Position numbers and translations under genes: made by a program. A stretch of 5,732 nucleotides of DNA from an uncultured Nitrososphaera sp. (GTDB lineage: Archaea > Thermoproteota > Nitrososphaeria > Nitrososphaerales > Nitrososphaeraceae). The notes under the pieces were generated by a model. It was not told where the DNA came from and did no database searches. It worked only from the letters and a program-made list of their open reading frames with translations. Position 1 is the first letter of the stretch; the number at the start of each line of letters is the position of its first letter. The stretch is taken from NCBI RefSeq assembly GCF_946478925.1, contig NZ_CAMLDP010000095.1, positions 1 to 5,732 of the forward strand, written 5' to 3'. This document shows, piece after piece, positions 1 through 5,058 of the stretch.

Positions 1-1209
1 TGCCAGGTGGCCGGCATCGCCGGCGACATGCTAGTGTCCGCGCTGGTGGACGCCGGCGCAAGCGCAAAAAAGGTGCAGGGCGCCATGTTTGCGTGCCAGG
101 ATAGCCTGAAGGACAGCAAGATTAGCGATGCCTCTTTTGAAAAAATAGTGACGCACGGCTTTTCTGCGACGCGGCTAAAATTGTCGTACAAAGACGGCGT
201 GCACGAGCGCAAGGGCGCCGAGATGGTGCGCGCCCTGACTAAAACCTGCGACGCGCTCGGCCTTGAGCAGAGGGCCAAGGCGTTTGCGCTTGACACGATA
301 AAGACGATAATCTCTGCCGAGGCCAAGATCCACGGCGAGGATTTTGACAGCGTGCACCTGCACGAGGCATCAAGCATAGACACGCTTGCAGACATTGTCG
401 GCTGCGCCACCGCGCTCCAGGACCTTTCGCTCCTTGACGCAAAAGTAGTGTCGACGCAGGTGGCAGTAGGCGGAGGAAAACTGACGTTTTCGCACGGCAC
501 CGTGCCGAACCCTACCGACGCCATCTTGCACATATTCAAGGGCAGGGGCTTTGCGCTTGCCGGCGGCCAGGCAAAGGACGAGCTGACGACTCCGACGGGC
601 GCGGCGCTCCTTGCTAACTTGGCGGAGGGAAGCGTCGACTATTACCCGTCAATCGTGCCGGAAAAAATCGGCTATGGCGCCGGCACCAAGAAATTTGCCG
701 GCTTTGCCAACGTGGTCCGCGTCCTCATGGGAGATTCGCCTGCGGCACTAGAGAAGGACACAGTATGCCTAGTAGAGACGAACGTCGACGACGCTACAGG
801 CGAGGTGATGGGCAACCTCGTCGACCGGCTGACGGATGCCGGGGCAAAGGACGTGACGATAATACCGGGCACTACGAAAAAGAGCAGGCCCGCGTACCTC
901 GTACGGGTCGTCGCGGACAATTCCATGCTAAACACAATGCTTTCCATCCTGTTTTCCGAGTCAGGCACGCTTGGCGCACGCGTACAGCAGGTAGAGCGCT
1001 ATATCCTCCCGAGGACCGTAGTGACCGTGCCCGTTACAATAGGTGATAGCACCTTCAACGTGCACGTCAAGGTCGCCAAGGACGCGCAGGGCAACACCGT
1101 CGGGGCAAAGCCAGAATTCGAAGACATCAAGATAGTCGCAGCAAGGCTCGGCATTCCTGCAAGGCGCGTGCTGGAGATAGTAAACGCGCAGGTGGCGCAA
1201 AAAACATGA
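1..1209 (+). CDS. larC: LarC, nickel insertion protein of the nickel-pincer nucleotide cofactor pathway (5' end cut off by window)
   Basis: LarC (DUF111 family) is a CTP-dependent cyclometallase that puts nickel into the sulfur-bearing pincer nucleotide, the last step of cofactor synthesis after LarB and LarE. The reading frame is open from base 1 and starts with Cys-Gln-Val-Ala-Gly-Ile-Ala-Gly-Asp-Met. This matches the family N-terminus (D-C-x-x-G-I-x-G-D-M), so about ten residues and the true start lie upstream; the GTG at 7 is internal. Visible family blocks are VHLHE followed by SIDTLADIVG (352-396), VGGGKLTFSHGTVP (466-507), ELTTPTGAALL (580-612), ETNVDDATGEVMG (775-813), KKSRPAYLVRV near 880 and SGTLGARVQQVERY (960-1001). 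The length of just over 400 codons is normal for the undivided protein. N- and C-terminal halves form one frame, unlike Lactobacillus plantarum, where larC1 and larC2 are joined by ribosomal frameshifting. The stop overlaps the larE start by four bases (ATGA). The family call is firm; its exact role in this organism is inferred. Confidence 0.93.
   Translation, partial: CQVAGIAGDMLVSALVDAGASAKKVQGAMFACQDSLKDSKISDASFEKIVTHGFSATRLKLSYKDGVHERKGAEMVRALTKTCDALGLEQRAKAFALDTIKTIISAEAKIHGEDFDSVHLHEASSIDTLADIVGCATALQDLSLLDAKVVSTQVAVGGGKLTFSHGTVPNPTDAILHIFKGRGFALAGGQAKDELTTPTGAALLANLAEGSVDYYPSIVPEKIGYGAGTKKFAGFANVVRVLMGDSPAALEKDTVCLVETNVDDATGEVMGNLVDRLTDAGAKDVTIIPGTTKKSRPAYLVRVVADNSMLNTMLSILFSESGTLGARVQQVERYILPRTVVTVPVTIGDSTFNVHVKVAKDAQGNTVGAKPEFEDIKIVAARLGIPARRVLEIVNAQVAQKT
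1191..1195 (+). promoter_or_regulatory. Ribosome-binding site of larE (GGTGG inside larC)
   Basis: GGTGG lies ten bases before the larE ATG at 1206, inside the last codons of larC. GGTG pairs with the CACC of the archaeal 16S rRNA 3' end. With the ATGA overlap it supports 1206 as the start and points to coupled translation. Confidence 0.55.
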
Positions 1210-2003
1210 CTTCCTTCGACCGGCTGGTTTCGTGGTTCCCGGCAGGAAGCAGGGCGATTGTGGCACTGTCAGGCGGAGTCGACAGCGCGGTGGTCGCGCT
1301 AGCCGCAAAAAAGGCGCTTGGCGACAACGCAATTGCGATAACCGCCGACTACAAGACGCTTGCAGACGAAGAGCTTGCTACCGCCCGCAAGGTCGCGCAG
1401 GAGATAGGCATCAAGCATTTGATAATAGAGTACGACGAGCTTGAAAACCCGGAATTTGTGAAAAACGACGGCCTGCGCTGCTATCACTGCCGGACGGAAC
1501 TTGGCCAGCACCTCGCAGGCGAGGCCAAAAAGGCCGGCGCGCAATTAATAGTGGACGGGACGAACGTGGACGACCTGTCAGACTACCGCCCAGGCATCAG
1601 GGCTCTGCGCGAAAACGGCGTGAAAAGCCCGATGGTGGAACTAGGCATCAACAAGGCCGAGATCCGCAGAATGGCCCACGAGTTTGGGCTGTCCGTGTAC
1701 GACAAGCCGTCAAACGCGTGTCTCGCGTCCAGGATACCTGCGGGGATGGAAGTCACGTACGAAAAGCTGCGCAAGATAGAAAGTTCCGAGATAATAGTAA
1801 AGTCGATATTCGGGGTCAGGCAGGTGCGCGTCAGGGACCACGGCGAGATTGCGAGAATAGAGGTGGGAAGGGACGAGCTTGGCAGGATGTTCGACCCTGA
1901 AAAGCTGGACCTTTTAGATAAAAAGCTAAAGGAGCTTGGGTTCCGCTTTGTCACGATAGACGCTTCCGGGTACAAGAGCGGCAAGCTGGCGGTGGTAGAC
2001 TAG
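1206..2003 (+). CDS. larE: LarE, ATP-dependent sulfur insertase for the nickel-pincer cofactor (three-cysteine type)
   Basis: LarE adenylates the carboxylates of the LarB product and inserts sulfur, giving the thiocarboxylates that later hold nickel. The 265-residue length is close to the usual value of about 270. The N-terminal PP-loop ATP-pyrophosphatase domain shows SGGVDS at residues 22-27. Other family marks are RCYHC at 91-95, DGTNVDD at 117-123, KPSNACLASR at 167-176 and VRVRDHGEIARIEV at 207-220. The protein has only three cysteines: Cys92, Cys95 and Cys172. Cys172 sits where L. plantarum LarE has its sacrificial sulfur donor, Cys176. The CxxC plus distal Cys set resembles the Thermotoga maritima enzyme, which holds a [4Fe-4S] cluster and need not destroy its own cysteine; that class assignment is inferred. 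The gene overlaps larC by four bases and is followed after two bases by a cysteine desulfurase gene, which could supply the sulfur. The ATG start is supported by the overlap and by GGTGG ten bases upstream. Confidence 0.93.
   Translation: MTSFDRLVSWFPAGSRAIVALSGGVDSAVVALAAKKALGDNAIAITADYKTLADEELATARKVAQEIGIKHLIIEYDELENPEFVKNDGLRCYHCRTELGQHLAGEAKKAGAQLIVDGTNVDDLSDYRPGIRALRENGVKSPMVELGINKAEIRRMAHEFGLSVYDKPSNACLASRIPAGMEVTYEKLRKIESSEIIVKSIFGVRQVRVRDHGEIARIEVGRDELGRMFDPEKLDLLDKKLKELGFRFVTIDASGYKSGKLAVVD
1991..1995 (+). promoter_or_regulatory. Ribosome-binding site of the cysteine desulfurase gene (GGTGG inside larE)
   Basis: The same GGTGG motif, again exactly ten bases before an ATG (2006), lies in the last codons of larE. 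The match in motif and spacing to the larE site supports both starts and suggests one polycistronic mRNA. Confidence 0.55.
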
Positions 2004-2005
2004 CG

Positions 2006-3181
2006 ATGGAACGCATTTACCTGGACAGCGCAGCGTCGACCCCAGTCGAAGACGAGGTGGTGCAGGAGATGATCCCGTACCTAAAGCAGCAGTTCGGCAA
2101 CCCTTCTTCCATCCATTACTTTGGGAGGGAGACAACGCGGGCGATACAGCTGGCCAGAAAACGCGTCGCCAATCTTGTGGGCGCAAGGCCGCAAGAGATA
2201 ACTTTTACTTCGGGTGGGACAGAGGCCGACAACCTTGCGATAAAGGGCACTGCCGACTATGCGAGGAGCAAAGACCCGTCAAAAAACCACGTGATAACAA
2301 GCTACATCGAGCACGACGCGGTGCTGGAGCCGTGCCGCGACCTTGAAAGGCTCGGATACAGCGTGACGTTTCTGCCCGTCACGCAGGAAGGGCTGGTAAG
2401 GCCGGAAACCCTCAAGGAGGCAATCACGCCTTCGACAGCGCTTGTCAGCATCATGCACGCAAACAACGAGGTCGGCACGGTCCAGCCGGTAAAAGAGCTT
2501 GCCAGGATTGCACACGGCGCCGGCGCGCTTTTCCACACGGATGCCGTACAGGCCGCCGGCAAGCTGCCTGTGGACGTCAGAGACCTTGGCGTTGATCTAT
2601 TGTCAATGTCGTCGCACAAGATAAATGGGCCAAAAGGCGTCGGGGCCCTGTACATCCGCGACGGGCTGGAGATAATGCCAATAATCCACGGCGGCGGGCA
2701 GGAATCTGCCATGCGCTCGGGCACCGAAAACGTCCCGGGTATAGTCGGCTTTGGCAAGGCGTGCGAGCTTGTACAGAACAGGCTGCCAGAGTACCAGAAA
2801 CAGGTGTCGGCTCTTCGCGACTACCTCGCCGAAAAGGTCCTGTCGGAAATCCCGCACAGCAGGCTAAACGGCTCCAAGACAAGCAGGCTTGCCGCAAACG
2901 TGCATTTCACTTTCTTTGGGGTAAACGGCGAGGACCTGATAATAAAGCTGGACGAAGGCGGGATAGCGGCATCAACGGGCTCGGCCTGCTCTGTCAAGAA
3001 GCAAAAGCCTTCGCACGTGTTAAAGGCGATGGGCTTCTCGTACGAAGAGATAACCGGCTCGCTTCGCATCAGCCTGTCGATGCAGAACACGAAAGAGGAG
3101 ATGGACAGGACGGTATCGGCGCTTGCAGAAGTGGTAAAGGAGCTCAGGGCGCTTTCGCCCTTCAAGTCCAAGTACGCCTGA
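2006..3181 (+). CDS. iscS: Cysteine desulfurase, NifS/IscS family (group I), PLP-dependent
   Basis: The enzyme takes sulfur from L-cysteine, giving alanine and a protein-bound persulfide that is passed to sulfur acceptors such as Fe-S cluster, thiolation or cofactor systems. The 391-residue length is typical. Visible marks of the class V aminotransferase fold are YLDSAASTP at 5-13, NPSSIHYFGR at 32-41, SGGTEADN at 69-76, His103 (stacks on PLP), HANNEVGT at 151-158, HTDAVQAAGK at 177-186 (Asp179 and Gln182 contact PLP), the PLP lysine Lys205 in SSHK, RSGTEN at 237-242, and the catalytic Cys328 in STGSACS followed by PSHVL at 335-339. The spacing from Cys328 to PSHVL equals that of group I enzymes, but the loop is basic (VKKQK) instead of the usual Ser/Gly-rich stretch. 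The gene begins two bases after larE and ends the operon as seen here. It may serve LarE specifically or be the cell's general desulfurase; no scaffold (IscU or SufBC) gene is adjacent. The symbol reflects the family only; nifS would fit equally well. Confidence 0.93.
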   Translation: MERIYLDSAASTPVEDEVVQEMIPYLKQQFGNPSSIHYFGRETTRAIQLARKRVANLVGARPQEITFTSGGTEADNLAIKGTADYARSKDPSKNHVITSYIEHDAVLEPCRDLERLGYSVTFLPVTQEGLVRPETLKEAITPSTALVSIMHANNEVGTVQPVKELARIAHGAGALFHTDAVQAAGKLPVDVRDLGVDLLSMSSHKINGPKGVGALYIRDGLEIMPIIHGGGQESAMRSGTENVPGIVGFGKACELVQNRLPEYQKQVSALRDYLAEKVLSEIPHSRLNGSKTSRLAANVHFTFFGVNGEDLIIKLDEGGIAASTGSACSVKKQKPSHVLKAMGFSYEEITGSLRISLSMQNTKEEMDRTVSALAEVVKELRALSPFKSKYA

Positions 3182-3191
3182 TACACGGTTG

Positions 3192-3205
3192 AAAATCTTT
3201 TTATG
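3192..3205 (+). promoter_or_regulatory. Archaeal promoter (BRE/TATA) of the peroxiredoxin gene
   Basis: An A-rich BRE-like stretch (3192-3195) is followed by the TATA-like element CTTTTTATG (3197-3205). Its centre is about 27 bases before the ATG at 3228, so transcription would begin at or next to the start codon and give a leaderless mRNA. The 46-base gap after the desulfurase stop holds nothing else. Confidence 0.65.
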
Positions 3206-3227
3206 GCAATCTCGGCCGCTCTCCTGC

Positions 3228-3719
3228 ATGGCAGCAGCAAAGTCATCTGTTCCAAAGATAGGCCAAAAGGCTCCTGAATTTGAACTTCCCGACCAGGACC
3301 TGAAGAACCACAAGCTGAGCGATTACAAGGGCAAAAAGACGATACTCGCGTTCTTTCCGGCGGCCGAGTCGTCGGTCTGCACTGCGGAAATGTGCGCAAT
3401 CCGCGATTCGCTTGACGAGCTGCGAGACTATGGCGCCAACGTGCTTGGCATCTCTGTCGACGGGCCGTTTGTCAACAAGGCGTTTGCCAACAACCACCAC
3501 CTGAACTTCCCGGTGCTTTCTGACTATGGGAGGAAAGTCATCAAGAAATACGGCATCGTCATGAAGAGGCTGGCAAGCATGGCCGACTATAACGCGGCCA
3601 AGAGGTCCGTGTTCATACTGGACGAGCAGGGCAAGGTGCGCTACAGGTGGGTGTCCGACAACCCGCTCGTCGAGCCAAACTACGCCGAGATCAAAGAGTT
3701 CCTGAAGAACAACAACTGA
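3228..3719 (+). CDS. Peroxiredoxin, BCP/PrxQ-like (thioredoxin-fold peroxidase)
   Basis: This is a thiol peroxidase that reduces hydrogen peroxide and organic hydroperoxides in the cytoplasm, recycled by a thioredoxin-like partner. From the ATG at 3228 it has 163 residues, normal for BCP/PrxQ. The N-terminal marks are IGQKAPEFELPDQD (11-24). The active site is P44-x3-S48-x2-C51, the peroxiredoxin PxxxTxxC motif with Ser for Thr. Cys51 is the peroxidatic cysteine, and Cys56 five residues on matches the resolving cysteine of the BCP/PrxQ group, which makes an intramolecular disulfide in one helix. Arg125 in KRSVFILD is the conserved active-site arginine. A TTG at 3189 would add 13 residues but lies upstream of the TATA element and encodes no family sequence, so it is rejected. 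The gene has its own promoter and is followed by an oligo-T tract, so it is probably monocistronic. No signal peptide is seen. The reductant partner is unknown from this window. Confidence 0.92.
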   Translation: MAAAKSSVPKIGQKAPEFELPDQDLKNHKLSDYKGKKTILAFFPAAESSVCTAEMCAIRDSLDELRDYGANVLGISVDGPFVNKAFANNHHLNFPVLSDYGRKVIKKYGIVMKRLASMADYNAAKRSVFILDEQGKVRYRWVSDNPLVEPNYAEIKEFLKNNN

Positions 3720-3725
3720 CCTTTC

Positions 3726-3745
3726 CCTCTTTTTCTTCTTTTTAT
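3726..3745 (+). terminator. Oligo-T termination region after the peroxiredoxin gene
   Basis: The pyrimidine stretch just after the stop codon holds two T5 runs (3730-3734 and 3739-3743) and no hairpin. Archaeal RNA polymerase terminates on such T-runs. The second run merges into the next promoter region. Confidence 0.5.
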
Positions 3746-3760
3746 ACAATTATTTATATA
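3746..3760 (+). promoter_or_regulatory. Archaeal TATA-box promoter of the CFI-box gene
   Basis: TTTATATA at 3753-3760 is a near-ideal archaeal TATA box, with an AT-rich BRE region just before it. Its centre is about 27 bases before the ATG at 3784, which again predicts a leaderless transcript. A second, weaker TTTTTATA element at 3739-3746 would give a start near 3770. Confidence 0.7.
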
Positions 3761-3783
3761 CAAACGGCGGCTATTGCGCACCG

Positions 3784-4527
3784 ATGCGCAAGGTCTTTTG
3801 CGGCGTCGCGCTGGCGGCGTTTTTGGCAATTTCGCTGGCATTGCTTCCCGTGCCTGCAATGGCGCAGGGAAAGGACTCGCTTGGCTTTGGTGACAATGTA
3901 TCCGTCCAAGTAACGCGTTCTAACCAGACAGGGACTACTGCTCCAGTGGAGACACCCAAGCCGTCCGGGTGTCTCATCGCTACGGCGGCGTTTGGCTCTG
4001 AACTGACGCCCCAAGTGCAGTTTCTCCGCGGATTTCGGGACAACCGCATCCTCTCGACTGCCGCTGGCTCTGGCTTTATGAACGTCTTTAACGCCTGGTA
4101 CTACTCTTTCAGCCCTAATGTCGCAGATTATGAGCGCGCCAACCCCTGGGCACAGGCGACTATCAAGACGGCGATATATCCGCTACTTGGAATCCTGCAA
4201 GTGGCAGAAAAGGGCTACGCCATGTCGGCAGGCGAAGGGGGCGCGGTGGTCGCTGGCTTTGCCGCAAGCACGCTCATCGGCGCGGTTTATCTGTCGCCGG
4301 CGGCAGTCGCACTGCGCAACAGGGCGCCGGGCAAGAAACTACTGGTGGCGCTGGGCATTTCTGCGCTAGCCTCGCTTGCAGCAGTTGCGGCAGGGGTGGC
4401 GATAGAAAATTCGGTCGTCCTGATGGTCTCAACTGCGCTCTTTGTGCTGTCATCGATAGGGGTCGGGCTATTTGCGGTGATGGCATTGGCAAAAAAGATT
4501 GAGGAAAAGCGCCGTAGCAGGCGCTAG
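3784..4527 (+). CDS. CFI-box membrane protein with signal peptide and C-terminal transmembrane segments (function unknown)
   Basis: The function is not known. The 247-residue protein begins with a clear signal peptide: Lys-containing start, hydrophobic core at about 7-22, and a likely cut after the AMA at 25-27. A polar Ser/Thr/Pro-rich linker (about 30-60) follows. At 63-72 is CLIATAAFGS, continued by LTPQVQFLRGFRD (74-86) and YYSFSPNVADY (106-116). This is the CFI-box pattern (C-F/L-I-A-T-A-A-Y/F-G-S, then LR-x-FRD, then YY-x-SP) seen in many bacterial and archaeal surface proteins. Hydrophobic segments lie at about 126-142 (weak), 152-177, 184-208 and 209-236, and a basic tail (KKIEEKRRSRR) closes the protein. 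Cys63 would face the outside near the membrane and may be a modification or attachment site; this is inference. The start is supported by the TATA box 27 bases upstream. It stands alone, with its own promoter, and converges on the carboxylase genes. Confidence 0.85.
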   Translation: MRKVFCGVALAAFLAISLALLPVPAMAQGKDSLGFGDNVSVQVTRSNQTGTTAPVETPKPSGCLIATAAFGSELTPQVQFLRGFRDNRILSTAAGSGFMNVFNAWYYSFSPNVADYERANPWAQATIKTAIYPLLGILQVAEKGYAMSAGEGGAVVAGFAASTLIGAVYLSPAAVALRNRAPGKKLLVALGISALASLAAVAAGVAIENSVVLMVSTALFVLSSIGVGLFAVMALAKKIEEKRRSRR

Positions 4528-4533
4528 CCTGCT
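4516..4533 (+). terminator. Possible hairpin terminator between the convergent genes
   Basis: AGCAGGC (4516-4522) and GCCTGCT (4527-4533) form a 7-bp GC-rich stem with a GCTA loop that contains the stop codon of the CFI-box gene. A TATTATTATT stretch follows on the + strand. It sits where transcripts from both sides meet and could act in both directions. It lacks an unbroken T-run, and archaeal termination does not normally need a hairpin, so the call is weak. Confidence 0.3.
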
Positions 4534-4545
4534 GCTATTATTATT

Positions 4546-5058
4546 CTACTCTATCACTGCCAGAATGTCGTTTCTTGCGACGCTGGCTCCCTGCTTTACC
4601 TTTATTTCCTTCAGGTTGCCGTCCTTGTGGGCCTTGACTGCCACCTGCATCTTCATGGATTCAAGGACCACTATCACGTCGCCCTTCTTGACCTCTGTTC
4701 CCGGCTTGGCAGAGATGTTGACGACTCTGCCGGGGATCTGGCTTGCGAGGTTGCGGTCGCCTCCGCCTGCCCCGCCGAGCGCCGATGCCTTTTCAAGCAC
4801 CTCTGTGAGCTTGGAATGCTTTCTTACCGTTATCGGCTGGCCGTCAAGCATCAGTTTCACTTCCGCGCTTCCCGACTGGAGTACCTTGGCGTGGTGGAAC
4901 GTGTTGTCAAGTATGAATTCAAACTCGTTAGTGCCAGATTTTAGCAGCCTTATCGTGTGCTCCTTATCGCCTATTTTCACGAGCACCGAGTTGTTGCCTG
5001 TGGTCCTGAGCACCTCTCCATTCAGCATCTGCGCAAGATCGCCGACTTTGAACTCCAT
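4546..5058 (-). CDS. accB: Biotin carboxyl carrier protein of acetyl-CoA/propionyl-CoA carboxylase
   Basis: The protein carries the biotin that shuttles carboxylate from biotin carboxylase to the carboxyltransferase. In ammonia-oxidising archaea this enzyme acts on acetyl-CoA and propionyl-CoA in the 3-hydroxypropionate/4-hydroxybutyrate CO2-fixation cycle. The 170 residues divide into an N-terminal beta-rich part (1-90), a short Gly/Ala linker (92-100, GGAGGG at 95-100) and a biotinyl/lipoyl domain (about 104-170) with IPGRVV (108-113) and the biotin site ESMKM (133-137). Lys136 is 34 residues from the C-terminus, as usual; the common EAMKM has Ser here. I chose the ATG at 5058 because its A is also the last base of the upstream stop (TGATG) and GAGGG lies ten bases before it. 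A GTG at 5085 would add nine residues but has no ribosome-binding motif and a 28-base overlap. It is cotranscribed with the biotin carboxylase gene. Archaeal papers differ in naming (accB, pccA or bccP). Confidence 0.92.
   Translation of the reverse strand: MEFKVGDLAQMLNGEVLRTTGNNSVLVKIGDKEHTIRLLKSGTNEFEFILDNTFHHAKVLQSGSAEVKLMLDGQPITVRKHSKLTEVLEKASALGGAGGGDRNLASQIPGRVVNISAKPGTEVKKGDVIVVLESMKMQVAVKAHKDGNLKEIKVKQGASVARNDILAVIE

Noticed and set aside
7..9. GTG as the start codon of larC
   Set aside because: The frame is open to base 1, and the preceding Cys-Gln codons continue the conserved LarC N-terminal pattern; the start is upstream of the window.
1583..1984. Open frame of 133 codons on the - strand inside larE
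   Set aside because: The Ser-rich antisense translation reflects GC-skewed codon use; larE on the other strand has clear motifs.
3189..3191. TTG start for a longer peroxiredoxin
   Set aside because: It lies upstream of the TATA element and adds 13 residues unlike the family; the ATG at 3228 fits the promoter and the family N-terminus.
2821..3399. Open frame of 192 codons on the - strand
   Set aside because: It is antisense to the desulfurase and peroxiredoxin genes, crosses their promoter region, and shows a low-complexity Ser/Arg/Pro composition with no recognisable domain.
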